Position numbers and translations under genes: made by a program. This document shows, piece after piece, positions 33,905 to 42,571 of a stretch of 64,000 nt of DNA. The notes beneath the pieces were generated by a model that had not been told where the DNA came from, made no database searches, and saw only the letters and a list, made by a program, of their open reading frames with translations. The stretch comes from VXYL01 sp965203685 (GTDB lineage: Bacteria; Pseudomonadota; Gammaproteobacteria; Pseudomonadales; Azotimanducaceae). Positions within the stretch are counted from its first letter, which is position 1. Each line of letters begins with the position of its first letter. The DNA is taken from contig OZ241908.1 of the NCBI GenBank assembly GCA_965203685.1, positions 5,785,484 to 5,849,483 of the forward strand, in the 5' to 3' direction.

Positions 33905-34534
33905 ATGTTCGGCCGCTACCTTCGCATGCTGGAACGGGCGCCGCTCTGGCTCTGCATCGCGCTCGCGTTGGCGTCGACGGCGATCTGGTGGGGTCTCACG
34001 CACGAGACAGCGCCGTGGAACTCCAACGAGACGTTTGTCTACGTCGTCCTTTGGTCCACCGGTGCCGTGTACAGCGTACTCGTGCTGTTCCGCTACGTCT
34101 CGGGTGGCCGCCGTCTTGCGGTCGTGGCTGGCGCGGGCGTGTTCAGCTATTGGCTGGGCGTGCAGATCGCCTTCACACCGCTCCCCTGGGTGTTGGCCAA
34201 CACGGCAATCGCAGGCGTGGTCACGGCGCTGTTCGTCGGCTATGTCGTGGCGAGGCTCGGCACGCTCCGGCTCACCGGCCGCACGGTCGCAATGCTGGCC
34301 GGCGCGGGAGTCATCGGCGGCGCCGTCATCGGTTGGTCGGGCGGCACCGAACCATTTGGGGGCCCTATTTTCCCGGACTCCCCTGGCCTTGAGCCGGGAG
34401 AAGATGCGGACGAGGACGGCTCGGGCTGGGAAGGGGTGGCGTACGTCGCAGGACATGGCCTGTGGCAAGTGCTGACCTGCGTTGCGCTGTATTTCTCGCC
34501 GCACGATCCCCCCGAGCCTGTTGCAGAGACCTAG
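33905..34534 (+). CDS. Hypothetical integral membrane protein
   Basis: A 209-residue protein not in a family I recognise. At least five hydrophobic spans are seen, beginning LWLCIALALASTAIWWGLTH and ETFVYVVLWSTGAVYSVLVL, then a polar loop with PGLEPGEDADEDGSGWEG near residue 155-175 and a last span GHGLWQVLTCVALYFS. GAGGGAGCA upstream supports the ATG. It probably shares a transcript with the aldo/keto reductase. Its stop overlaps the stop of convergent rluB. Confidence 0.75.
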   Translation: MFGRYLRMLERAPLWLCIALALASTAIWWGLTHETAPWNSNETFVYVVLWSTGAVYSVLVLFRYVSGGRRLAVVAGAGVFSYWLGVQIAFTPLPWVLANTAIAGVVTALFVGYVVARLGTLRLTGRTVAMLAGAGVIGGAVIGWSGGTEPFGGPIFPDSPGLEPGEDADEDGSGWEGVAYVAGHGLWQVLTCVALYFSPHDPPEPVAET

Positions 34535-34543
34535 CCTGTCTCT
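34525..34543. terminator. Hairpin at the overlapping stops of convergent genes
   Basis: AGAGAC-CTAGCCT-GTCTCT, a 6-bp stem spanning both stop codons (membrane protein on plus, rluB on minus). No T-run. A similar compact hairpin lies at 1603-1618 in the same kind of convergent setting. Confidence 0.4.
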
Positions 34544-35370
34544 CGGGGTCGGAGTTCGGGATAGGGGATGAGCATGGATCGCCCCTTCGTCCGGTCGCCG
34601 CGTCCCCTCGATTGCCCTTTCTTGAGCGGCGGCGCCTGCTCCCCGACGCCGACAATGCGTTGTAGTTCTACGACATCGTCGACGCGCATTTCCTCCCACG
34701 CGCCGCGCGGCAGCCAGGGCGGGAGGATCACCGGACCGTAGCGGACACGCTTCAGCCGCGTGACCTTGAGCCGCTGGGTCGCGAACAACTCGCGGACTTC
34801 GCGGTTGCGACCCTCCATGAGCACGACGTGGTACCAGTGGTTCGTGCCGCGGCCGTCGTAGTAGCGGATGTCGCTGAATGACTCGGTTCGGCCGCCGACT
34901 GCCACGCCGGCCTTGAGTGCTGCCTCGGCCTCAGGCTCGAGTGTGCCGTTGACGCGCACGGCGTATTCGCGGTCGATGCCCGTGGAAGGGTGCATCAGGC
35001 GATTGGCGAGTGCGCCATTATTAGTCAGCAACAGCAGCCCGGTCGTCTGGATGTCCAGGCGGCCGACGGAGATCCAGCGACCGGTGCGCAGCGAGGGCAG
35101 CTCGTCGAACACAGACGTCCTGCGCTCGGGATCATTGCGCGAGACGATGACGCCGGCACGTTTGTTGAGTACGAGGACGCGCGTCCGGGCGGCCGGACCA
35201 CGGTCGAGCTTGCGTCCATCGACGCTGATCTCGTCATCCGCCTCGACCCGGTCGCCGAGCTTGGCGGCACGGCCGTTGACGCCGACACGCCCCGCGGTGA
35301 TCCACTTCTCCATGGCCCGCCGCGACCCCAGCCCGCGGTCGGCCAGGACCTTCTGCAGTTTTTCGCTCAT
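34531..35370 (-). CDS. rluB: 23S rRNA pseudouridine 2605 synthase
   Basis: A 279-residue RluB/RsuA-family enzyme that turns U2605 of 23S rRNA to pseudouridine. The S4-like RNA-binding domain opens the protein (KLQKVLADRGLGSRRAMEKW). Catalytic D106 lies in VGRLDIQTTGLLLLTNNG. HVVLMEGRNREVRELF and YGPVILPPWLPRGAWEE complete the pattern. A basic C-terminal tail KKGQSRGRGDRTKGR is common in RluB. It is the last gene of trpS-scpA-scpB-rluB. Confidence 0.94.
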   Translation of the reverse strand: MSEKLQKVLADRGLGSRRAMEKWITAGRVGVNGRAAKLGDRVEADDEISVDGRKLDRGPAARTRVLVLNKRAGVIVSRNDPERRTSVFDELPSLRTGRWISVGRLDIQTTGLLLLTNNGALANRLMHPSTGIDREYAVRVNGTLEPEAEAALKAGVAVGGRTESFSDIRYYDGRGTNHWYHVVLMEGRNREVRELFATQRLKVTRLKRVRYGPVILPPWLPRGAWEEMRVDDVVELQRIVGVGEQAPPLKKGQSRGRGDRTKGRSMLIPYPELRPRETG

Positions 35371-35388
35371 GGGCGTCGAGCGCGGCGG

Positions 35389-36021
35389 TTACTGGTCTGC
35401 GATGGGGAGTTGGACGACTTCCGCGAGAGGTCGGGCGTCGCCGGTTACCTCGCCTTGTGCATCTTCCGGACCCTGTGTGGTCACGAAGGATTGAAGCTCA
35501 TCGAACGGCGGCAACTCGTCGAGGCTTTGCAGGTTGAAGTCGTCGAGGAACCTCCGGGTTGTGCCGTAGAGCGTCGGTCGACCGGGCGTCTCGCGCTGGC
35601 CGACGGCCTGGATCCAGCCCCGCTCGGACAGCGTGCGCATGATCGAAGAACTGACCGCAACGCCGCGCACCTGCTCGATGTCGCCCCGGGTGACGGGTTG
35701 ACGGTAGACGATCAACGCCAGGGTCTCGAGGAGCGCGCGCGAATAGCGCGGTGGTCGTTCGTCAAATAGGCGGCTGACCCACGGGCTGAACTCTTGGCGC
35801 ACCTGGAAGCGGAAGCCGCTCGCCACCCGCACCAGTTCATAGCCGCGTCCTGTGCTGCGACGGTCGAGGGCGTCCAAGGCTTCGCGGACCAGGGTTTGCG
35901 CACCTCGCTCGTCGAGTTCGTCGGCCGTGAAGAGGTTCCCGAGCCGGGCGATGCTGACCGGGCCGTCGGCGGCGAGGAGCGCCGCTTCGACGATCCGTTC
36001 CACTTGATCGGGGTGGATCAT
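35389..36021 (-). CDS. scpB: Chromosome segregation protein ScpB
   Basis: A 210-residue kleisin-associated protein with two winged-helix domains that works with SMC and ScpA to condense chromosomes. VERIVEAALLAADGPVSIAR at the start, ALLETLALIVYRQPVTRGDI and GVAVSSSIMRTLSERGWIQA are the family signatures, then PGRPTLYGTTRRFLDDFNL. The start overlaps the scpA stop as ATGA. The C-terminal 40 residues are acidic and variable, as usual. Confidence 0.95.
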   Translation of the reverse strand: MIHPDQVERIVEAALLAADGPVSIARLGNLFTADELDERGAQTLVREALDALDRRSTGRGYELVRVASGFRFQVRQEFSPWVSRLFDERPPRYSRALLETLALIVYRQPVTRGDIEQVRGVAVSSSIMRTLSERGWIQAVGQRETPGRPTLYGTTRRFLDDFNLQSLDELPPFDELQSFVTTQGPEDAQGEVTGDARPLAEVVQLPIADQ

Positions 36022-36851
36022 GAGGTTTCGTCGTGGGCTTGGGGCGTGCGCACGTAGATGGGTGAGAACGCCGCGTTCTGCACGAGTTCCACGAGTGCCT
36101 CTCGGGCTAGCTCCAGGAGGGCGAGGAAGGTCACCACGACCCCGTGGCGGCCTTCGCGCGGGTCGAACAGGGCGTCGAAGGCGACGAACCCGGAGGCGGT
36201 GTTGACCCGGCTGAGGATGTCGGACATGCGCTCGCGAACCGACAGGCCTTCGAGTTGGACGGCGTGGACTTGATGGAGGTCGGCACGACGCAGCACCTCG
36301 GCCAGGGCCACCATGAGTTCCTTGAGGTCGACCGTCGGCTGCACGCGATGCTTGACCAACTCCGGCTTGCCGGCGTGGGCGCCAAACAGGTCGCGGTCTT
36401 GGCGGGGCAGTTCGTCGAGGTTCTCGGCCGCGCGCTTGATTCGCTCGTATTCCTGTAGGCGCCGCACGAGTTCGGCGCGCGGATCCTCCTCCTCGTCGTC
36501 GGTGGCCGGTTGCGGCAGCAGCAGGCGCGATTTGATCTCGGCGAGCATCGCCGCCATCAGCAGGTATTCGCCGGCGAGGTCGAGCTTGAGCGCCTTCATC
36601 AGGTCGATGTAGTGCAGGTATTGCTCGGTGACCTCGGCGACCTCGATGTCGAGGATGTCCAGGTTCTGACGTCGGATCAGGTACAGCAGCAGATCCAGCG
36701 GGCCTTCGAACGCCTCGAGGAACACTTCGAGCGCATCCGGCGGGATGTAGAGGTCGGCGGGAAGTTGCTCGACGACCTTGCCGTCGATCAGCGCGACCAC
36801 GTTGTCGCGCCTTGCGCGGGCGGCGTCGAGGCGGCTGGGCGCGTCGCTCAT
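36018..36851 (-). CDS. scpA: Segregation and condensation protein ScpA
   Basis: A 277-residue kleisin that bridges SMC heads. FLEAFEGPLDLLLYLIRRQN near residue 49 and LAGEYLLMAAMLAEIKSRLL are diagnostic, and the C-terminal winged helix includes VVVTFLALLELAREALVELV. The ATG at 36851 overlaps the trpS stop by four bases. The frame upstream is open far into trpS but has no family similarity, so the coupled ATG was used. Confidence 0.94.
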   Translation of the reverse strand: MSDAPSRLDAARARRDNVVALIDGKVVEQLPADLYIPPDALEVFLEAFEGPLDLLLYLIRRQNLDILDIEVAEVTEQYLHYIDLMKALKLDLAGEYLLMAAMLAEIKSRLLLPQPATDDEEEDPRAELVRRLQEYERIKRAAENLDELPRQDRDLFGAHAGKPELVKHRVQPTVDLKELMVALAEVLRRADLHQVHAVQLEGLSVRERMSDILSRVNTASGFVAFDALFDPREGRHGVVVTFLALLELAREALVELVQNAAFSPIYVRTPQAHDETS

Positions 36852-38056
36852 CGGTGAACGATCCCCGTGGCGGCCTTCACGTCGTCTAGGGTCTCGCGCG
36901 CCGCGTCGCGCGCCCGCTCCGACCCTTCGCGCAGGATGGTGCGGACAGTGTCCGGGTCTTCGAACTGTTTTGCGCGCTCGATGATCGGCGCCTGCTCGCG
37001 GTTGATCGCGTCGATCAACGGCCCCTTGCAGTCTATGCAGCCGATGCTGGCGCTCCGACATCCGTCGGCCGCCCAGGTCTTCACGTCGTCGTCCGAGTAC
37101 ACCGCGTGGAGGTCGAAGACCGGGCACTTCTCCGGATCCCCTGGGTCGGTGCGGCGCACCCGGGCCGGATCGGTGACCATCGTGCGCACCTTTTGTTCGA
37201 CGACGTCGGGTTGTTCGCGCAGGCTTATGGCGTTGTTGTAGGACTTCGACATCTTGCGCCCGTCGAGGCCGGGCAGGACGGGCGCACTGGTCAACAATGC
37301 CTGCGGCTCGGGCAGAATGACACGTCCGCCGCCGGCTAGGTAGCCTTGCAAGCGCTCGCGGTCGCCGATGGACAGGTTCTGCTGCGCGCCGAGCAACGCT
37401 TGCGCGCGTTGCAGCGCTTCGGTATCGCCCCGCTCGAGGTACTCGGTCCGGTCCCGGCGGTACTGCCGTGCCGCCTTCTTGCCCATCTTGCCGATGGCGT
37501 TTTCCGCGTGGGCTTCGAACTGGGGCTCGCGGCCGAAGATGAAATTGAATCGGCGGGCGATCTCTCGTGCGAGTTCGAGGTGGGCGACCTGGTCGCCGCC
37601 CACCGGCACCTTCCCCGCCCGATAGATCAGGACATCGGCGGTCTGCAAGACCGGATAGCCGAGGAAGCCGTAGGTCGACAGATCCTTGTCCGCAATGTTC
37701 GCCTGCTGGTCCTTGAAGGTCGGCATCCTTTCCAGCCAGCCGACCGGCGTCACCATGGACAACAGCACGTGCAGTTCGGCGTGCTCCGGAACCCGGCTCT
37801 GCACGAAGATCGTCGATGCGGTTGGGCTTAGGCCGACGGCGAGCCAATCGACCACCATGTCGTGGGTGAACGCCTCGATGTCGACCGCATCTTGGTAGTG
37901 GGTCGTGAGGGCGTGGTAGTCCGCGACAAAGAAAAAGCAGTCGTACTGGTGCTGCAACCGTACCCAGTTCTTGAGCGCACCGTGATAGTGCCCGAGGTGC
38001 ATCCGCCCGGTCGGTCGCATGCCCGACAAGACCCGTTGATCGGAGTCGATACTCAA
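36848..38056 (-). CDS. trpS: Tryptophanyl-tRNA synthetase
   Basis: A 402-residue class I aminoacyl-tRNA synthetase. RVLSGMRPTGRMHLGHYHGA holds the HIGH-equivalent, and DGRKMSKSYNNAISL the KMSKS loop. PVGGDQVAHLELAREIARRF is typical. An extra loop between them, about residues 190-260, is seen in the longer proteobacterial form. A TTG start at 38056 is used because the family needs the RVLSG residues; an ATG at residue 13 would cut them. It heads the trpS-scpA-scpB-rluB block. Confidence 0.93.
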   Translation of the reverse strand: MSIDSDQRVLSGMRPTGRMHLGHYHGALKNWVRLQHQYDCFFFVADYHALTTHYQDAVDIEAFTHDMVVDWLAVGLSPTASTIFVQSRVPEHAELHVLLSMVTPVGWLERMPTFKDQQANIADKDLSTYGFLGYPVLQTADVLIYRAGKVPVGGDQVAHLELAREIARRFNFIFGREPQFEAHAENAIGKMGKKAARQYRRDRTEYLERGDTEALQRAQALLGAQQNLSIGDRERLQGYLAGGGRVILPEPQALLTSAPVLPGLDGRKMSKSYNNAISLREQPDVVEQKVRTMVTDPARVRRTDPGDPEKCPVFDLHAVYSDDDVKTWAADGCRSASIGCIDCKGPLIDAINREQAPIIERAKQFEDPDTVRTILREGSERARDAARETLDDVKAATGIVHR

Positions 38057-38141
38057 GGGTTGAGGTCGAAGTTATGCGATGGCCGGCAGTATACCCCTCA
38101 AGCCGCGCGTCAGTAGCCGCGCTACTTACGGTTTGCGTTGT

Positions 38142-38750
38142 TTACAGCTCGCCTGCGCCTTGGCGGAGAACTTCCGCCTCACCGCTGGTCAGGTCCACCA
38201 CCGTCGTTTGCCGGGGCCCGCCCGCGCCGCCGTCCACGATCACGTCGACGGCGTGTTCGAGTTGGGGCCGTCGGTCTTCGACGTCCGTGACCGGCATGTC
38301 CTCGTCCGGCAGGAGCAGCGTGGTCGACATCATCGGTTCGCTCAAGGCCCCGAGCAGGGCTTGCGCGATGGGGTGGCCGGGGACGCGCAAGCCGATCGTC
38401 CTGCGACGCTTGTGGACCAGGCGTCGGGGCACTTCGCGGGTGGCGGGTAGCACGAATGTGAAAGGGCCGGGGAGGTAGCGGCGGATGACCCGGTAGCTGG
38501 CGTTGTCGACCCGTGCGTAGGTCGCAAGCTCCGAAAGGTCCCGACACACCAATGTGAAGTGGTGGTCGGGCGGCAGCCGGCGGATAGCACGAATGCGGTC
38601 GACAGCCTCCTTGTCGCCGAGGTGGCATCCGATCGCGTAGGTGGAGTCGGTCGGGTAGACGATGACGCCGCCGTCGCGAACGATCTCGGCCGCCCGGTTG
38701 ACGAGGCGGCCTTGTGGGTGCGTGGGGTGAACCCTTAAGTACTGGCTCAC
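38142..38750 (-). CDS. yciO: YciO-type Sua5/YrdC domain protein
   Basis: A 202-residue YrdC-fold protein. SQYLRVHPTHPQGRLVNRAA then VIVYPTDSTYAIGCHLGDKE matches the E. coli YciO start, and LPGPFTFVLPATREVPRR and MMSTTLLLPDEDMP follow. YciO is related to the enzyme that makes threonylcarbamoyl-AMP for tRNA t6A, with weaker or different activity. The start overlaps the C13 peptidase stop as ATGA. Between it and trpS are about 85 bases with no feature seen. Confidence 0.9.
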   Translation of the reverse strand: MSQYLRVHPTHPQGRLVNRAAEIVRDGGVIVYPTDSTYAIGCHLGDKEAVDRIRAIRRLPPDHHFTLVCRDLSELATYARVDNASYRVIRRYLPGPFTFVLPATREVPRRLVHKRRRTIGLRVPGHPIAQALLGALSEPMMSTTLLLPDEDMPVTDVEDRRPQLEHAVDVIVDGGAGGPRQTTVVDLTSGEAEVLRQGAGEL

Positions 38751-40102
38751 GGGAGCATGGTGGCGATTTCCTCGCCGACCCAGATCTGCGGCTCGGACGG
38801 GGTGAGGTCTTCGCTCGCTTCCTTGTCGCGCACGATCTCGACCGCCCGGGCGAAAGCGCCTTCGAAGTCCGGCAAGCGCGCGGGGCTTGCCCCCGGCGAG
38901 ACAAAATCGCCCAGGCTGTCCCGGTAGAAGGCCTCTCCGAAGTACGTGTACTCCCGGCCGTGTTCGCAGCCAAAGGACTGCCGGTCGTCTCTCGCAGCCG
39001 TGATGACCAGTGTCCGCGGGGATTTCAACGCCTCGACGAACCCGCCGGAGTAGCAGGCGGAGACCACGACCACGCGCCAGGGGGGATCGGCGCTCGCGAC
39101 GATTTCGCCGAGTTCGTCGGCGGAGATGTCGTTCAAGCCGAGGTTTTCGAAGTAAACGCTCAGTTCGTGGTCGCTCGAGCCATGGGATGTCAGGTGCAGG
39201 AACAGGAGATCCTCGGGGCCCATCTTCTCGGAAACCCCGCGGAGCACGGTCTCGAGGTTGTGCGCATTGGCCACCGGCAACTCGTCGACCGTGTCGCGAC
39301 TGTTGATCAAGAGTGCCGTCCGGCCCGTCGCGCCAAGCTTGCGGCTGAACAGTTCCTCGATGTGCTTCACCTCGTTCTCGAACACGTTCTGCGCGGAATA
39401 CGGCGCGAAGCCGACGAAGTACGTATCACGGACGTCCGGCAACGACGGCAGCACGGCGTCGAGTGCCTCGGCGACCAGTAGCTCCTGCCTGGTGTACGTC
39501 TCCTCGATGTTCAGTTTCTCGGGGCGATCGTCGGCGACAGGGTTGAACAGCGGAAACGGTCTGACGAGTTGCGCCGTGCCCCACAGCGCTCCGCCGGTGA
39601 TCGCGGTGATGATGATGCGCCGCACGATGGGTCCGTCGAGTTCGCGCAGCAGGGCGCGCAGGAGTGCCGCCAGGCAGACGAAGTACAGGCCATGTGTGAG
39701 CCACCCCCACTCGGTCAGGGCAACCACCGGGAGAAGCGCGATACGGATCGTCTCGATCATCGGCAGCGCGGTGAGCAAAGCGGGAAGCGAGATCCGTCTG
39801 CTCGACAGGGCGGCCAGGAAGAGGACGGCCGTTTGCACGAACAACGTCGTCAGCAACGTGTACAGGCCCCAACGGTAGAACTCGACACCGTCGGCCTTCG
39901 CCGCGACGGCGATGTAGCCGGCCGCGAAAGCGACGACGAGGAGCAAGGCCACCGCGATAGCCACAACGCGCGCGTCCCCGCTGAACCGCGCGTTCAACGA
40001 AACGGGGACGAACAGCCTGAGCGCGACGAGGACGTCGTGGCCGACGCTAGGCAGCCCCTTGCCACGTGGCGGAAGGGCTTCGTGACCAACGAACGCTGTC
40101 AC
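38747..40102 (-). CDS. Membrane-bound C13 (legumain-like) cysteine peptidase
   Basis: A 451-residue protein of gammaproteobacterial type. The first half has about four to five hydrophobic spans (44-180), the second half is a caspase-like peptidase domain. Catalytic His is H307 in LHLTSHGSSD and Cys is C350 in VVVSACYSGGF, the C13 dyad. In eukaryotes this family includes legumain and GPI transamidase. Substrate here is unknown; the domain side would be periplasmic or cytoplasmic depending on helix count. The start is a GTG after a REP-like unit, and the stop overlaps yciO. Confidence 0.88.
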   Translation of the reverse strand: MTAFVGHEALPPRGKGLPSVGHDVLVALRLFVPVSLNARFSGDARVVAIAVALLLVVAFAAGYIAVAAKADGVEFYRWGLYTLLTTLFVQTAVLFLAALSSRRISLPALLTALPMIETIRIALLPVVALTEWGWLTHGLYFVCLAALLRALLRELDGPIVRRIIITAITGGALWGTAQLVRPFPLFNPVADDRPEKLNIEETYTRQELLVAEALDAVLPSLPDVRDTYFVGFAPYSAQNVFENEVKHIEELFSRKLGATGRTALLINSRDTVDELPVANAHNLETVLRGVSEKMGPEDLLFLHLTSHGSSDHELSVYFENLGLNDISADELGEIVASADPPWRVVVVSACYSGGFVEALKSPRTLVITAARDDRQSFGCEHGREYTYFGEAFYRDSLGDFVSPGASPARLPDFEGAFARAVEIVRDKEASEDLTPSEPQIWVGEEIATMLP

Positions 40103-40117
40103 GGCGGGGTGGCCCGT

Positions 40118-40143
40118 GGTACGCGGACGTCCACGTCCGCATT
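40118..40143. repeat. REP-like palindromic unit (single)
   Basis: GGTACGCGGACGTCCACGTC-type palindrome followed by CGCATT, between the start of the C13 peptidase gene and the stop of the TauD gene. The stem GCGGACGT/ACGTCCGC is perfect, making this the cleanest copy. Confidence 0.78.
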
Positions 40144-40155
40144 CTTACTCTGGCG

Positions 40156-40968
40156 CTACCTCGGCTTCCCGCCCCTGACCACGATGCGGTGCATGATGCG
40201 CTGCTCGCTGTAGTCGCCGAGCGCGTAATGCATCACCGAGCGGTTGTCCCACAGCACGAGGTCGTTCAACTCCCAACGGTGACGGTAGACGAACTCCGGC
40301 CGGGTAGCATGGGCGAAGAGCTTGAACAGCAGGCGCTCGCTCTCTGCCTCGGGCAGATCGCAGATGTATTTCGTGAAGTTGCCGTTCACGTAGAGCGCGG
40401 GCTCGCCCGTCTCGTCGTGCGTTCGGACCACCGGGTGGACCGAGTCCTCGACATCGGGACCGAACACCTTACCCGTGTGGAATGCGCGCAAATGTGCGAT
40501 CTGCCCCTTGGTCGCGTCGGCGAGCGTTTCATAGGCGAGGTGCTGATTGGCGAATGCCGTGTCGCCGCCGGTCGACGGCAGCCGCTGGGCGTGCAAGGCG
40601 GTGATGATCGGCGGCGTATGGTGCCAGGTCATGTCCGAATGCCAGCCACCGCCGAACGGATGGACACCGGGGGCGAACTTGAACATCCGGTCTCGGCCAC
40701 CGATGAATTGCACGTAGTCGGTGTCGCGGTGCTTGGTCGCCGGATGGGTGAGAAGGTCGCCCCAGCGGCGGCCGAAGGCTTCGAGCTCGAGGGCAGCGAG
40801 GTGTTGATCGGGCAGCACCAGGAGGTGGTGCTCGAGGAGCAGTTCGCGCAACTCGACGATGGTGTCGCGTCCAGCGTCGCGAGCGAGGTCGATGCCCTCC
40901 ACGCGGGCACCCAACGCGACGCTGGCGCGCTCCACACTCAGTTGTACGTTCTCAGCGACTTCGGCCAT
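40156..40968 (-). CDS. TauD/TfdA-family 2-oxoglutarate dioxygenase
   Basis: A 270-residue Fe(II)/2-oxoglutarate oxygenase. Iron ligands are H110 and D112 in GGWHSDMTWH and H247 in NRSVMHYALGDY; R261 in RIMHRIVV is a 2-oxoglutarate anchor. Relatives cleave taurine, alkylsulfates or 2,4-D, but sulfonate use should not be assumed. It is a separate gene on the minus strand, 55 bases downstream of the start of no close partner; the upstream neighbour is the GPH symporter, whose stop is 56 bases away, so a shared transcript is possible. Confidence 0.9.
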   Translation of the reverse strand: MAEVAENVQLSVERASVALGARVEGIDLARDAGRDTIVELRELLLEHHLLVLPDQHLAALELEAFGRRWGDLLTHPATKHRDTDYVQFIGGRDRMFKFAPGVHPFGGGWHSDMTWHHTPPIITALHAQRLPSTGGDTAFANQHLAYETLADATKGQIAHLRAFHTGKVFGPDVEDSVHPVVRTHDETGEPALYVNGNFTKYICDLPEAESERLLFKLFAHATRPEFVYRHRWELNDLVLWDNRSVMHYALGDYSEQRIMHRIVVRGGKPR

Positions 40969-41023
40969 GGCTCAGCCTCGCACGTTTACGAGCAAGGAAT
41001 CGTCGTTCGTGGGCGTAGCGTCG

Positions 41024-42544
41024 TCAAGCACCCTCGATCCCGTGGCGCTTGTTGATGTCCGCCTGAACGTCCTGGAGCTTCTCCTCCGTCAGCGGGTAGA
41101 TCCACAGCAGCGGCATGCTCACGAACTTGAAGAGCGCGGGAATCACGGAATACGTGCAAGCCAGCATCAGGAGGGAGAACTCTGTGTTTACCGTTTCTCG
41201 CGGATCCGCCAGCGAGTCGAACCCCCAATACACCACTAGGCCGAGGCCGATTGCCGTGCCGAGAGCGTACGCGCCTTTGCGAACCATGGACCAGATCGCC
41301 ATGTAGGCACCCGCCCGGCGTTGGCCTGTCTCGGCCGTGTCGACGTCGATCACGTCCGCGCACATCGCGAACGGCAGCGCGGACAAGGCACCGATTGCCG
41401 AGCCCTTGAGGCACATCACGACGAGGTAGATCGGCAGTTTGCCGGTTTCCACCCCTTGGAGGTATTCGGGGGCGATAGCTTGCGTGCTGGCGGGGAGAAT
41501 GGGTACGAGGACGCTGACGTCGAACATGGCGAACCACTCGGACGGTGCGACCATGATGGCGGGAATGAAGGACGACCACAGCGCGTACCAGCCGATGGCC
41601 CACATCGTGGCCTTGTGTTTGCCGATACGCCGCGACAGCTTGAACCACAGCGGGATGGCCGCGATCTGGCAGACGAAGTACGGTGCCAGGTACGCACCGT
41701 ACAGTTCGCCGACTAGCATGACGTGCTTGACGAAGAACAGCGACAGGCTGTTGGTCATGGCCGAGCCGATCGCCCCGAATCCGAACACCAGCACCAGCAA
41801 GACGTACGGATAGTTCTTCGACACGATGCGCAGCCCGGCGATCACGCCGATGCGTTTCTGGACTTCCACGACGCGCCACTCCGGGACGCCGACGAGACAG
41901 TTCAAGTTGATGATTGGCATCAGGATGCACATCACCAGCACGAGCACGAAAACCGCGTCGGTCGCCTCAGTGAGGCCGAAGAACAGGATGATCAGCGGAA
42001 TGAACGCCGAGACGAGAGAACCGACGGTGCCAAGACCCTCGCGCCAACTCATGATGAGCGTACGCTCGTTGTAGTTGTCCGATAGCTCGGCGCCCCACGC
42101 CGAGAAAGGCACATCCTTGATCGTCGAGCCCAAGTAGAAGACGGTCAGCATCAGGAACATCCAGATGTAACCGTTGGAGAAGGTCTGACCGAAGAACGTC
42201 ACGTCGCTGAACTCGAACGGTGGCGCGAACAGGAACCACATGCCGAGGGCGAAAATCGGCGTGCCCACCAACACCCATGGCTTGCGTCTTCCCCAGCGGG
42301 TCTTCCACTTGTCCGAGAGGTAGCCGATCAGCGGGTCGGTGACCACGTCGGAGATACGCGAGAGCGCCAGCAGCAAGCCGACGACGGCGAGGGAAAGGCC
42401 GAAACCGGACGAATCCGCGTAGATGACGGGCAGATAGACCGCCAATGGCAGCCCCGCCAACGCGAGCGGTGCGGCCGGGGCACCGTAGGATACGTAGTGG
42501 TACTTGGTCAGGGGTCGACGGTCGGACCCTTGCGACTCAGACAT
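41024..42544 (-). CDS. GPH-family (MFS_2) cation symporter
   Basis: A 506-residue inner-membrane carrier of the glycoside-pentoside-hexuronide:cation symporter type. YVSYGAPAAPLALAGLPLAV begins helix 1; DVVTDPLIGYLSDKWKTRWG is the family loop with its D-x3-G and R residues; GRRKPWVLVGTPIF follows. Twelve hydrophobic spans are visible. The ATG at 42544 is used because the upstream open frame is antisense to the ankyrin gene. The sugar or other solute is unknown. Confidence 0.85.
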   Translation of the reverse strand: MSESQGSDRRPLTKYHYVSYGAPAAPLALAGLPLAVYLPVIYADSSGFGLSLAVVGLLLALSRISDVVTDPLIGYLSDKWKTRWGRRKPWVLVGTPIFALGMWFLFAPPFEFSDVTFFGQTFSNGYIWMFLMLTVFYLGSTIKDVPFSAWGAELSDNYNERTLIMSWREGLGTVGSLVSAFIPLIILFFGLTEATDAVFVLVLVMCILMPIINLNCLVGVPEWRVVEVQKRIGVIAGLRIVSKNYPYVLLVLVFGFGAIGSAMTNSLSLFFVKHVMLVGELYGAYLAPYFVCQIAAIPLWFKLSRRIGKHKATMWAIGWYALWSSFIPAIMVAPSEWFAMFDVSVLVPILPASTQAIAPEYLQGVETGKLPIYLVVMCLKGSAIGALSALPFAMCADVIDVDTAETGQRRAGAYMAIWSMVRKGAYALGTAIGLGLVVYWGFDSLADPRETVNTEFSLLMLACTYSVIPALFKFVSMPLLWIYPLTEEKLQDVQADINKRHGIEGA

Positions 42545-42571
42545 GCGGACTCCCTCCCGAGAAGCGCCACG

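Noticed and set aside
36852..37847. Extension of scpA by 332 codons
   Set aside because: It overlaps trpS in another frame and has no ScpA similarity; the coupled ATG gives a normal-length protein.
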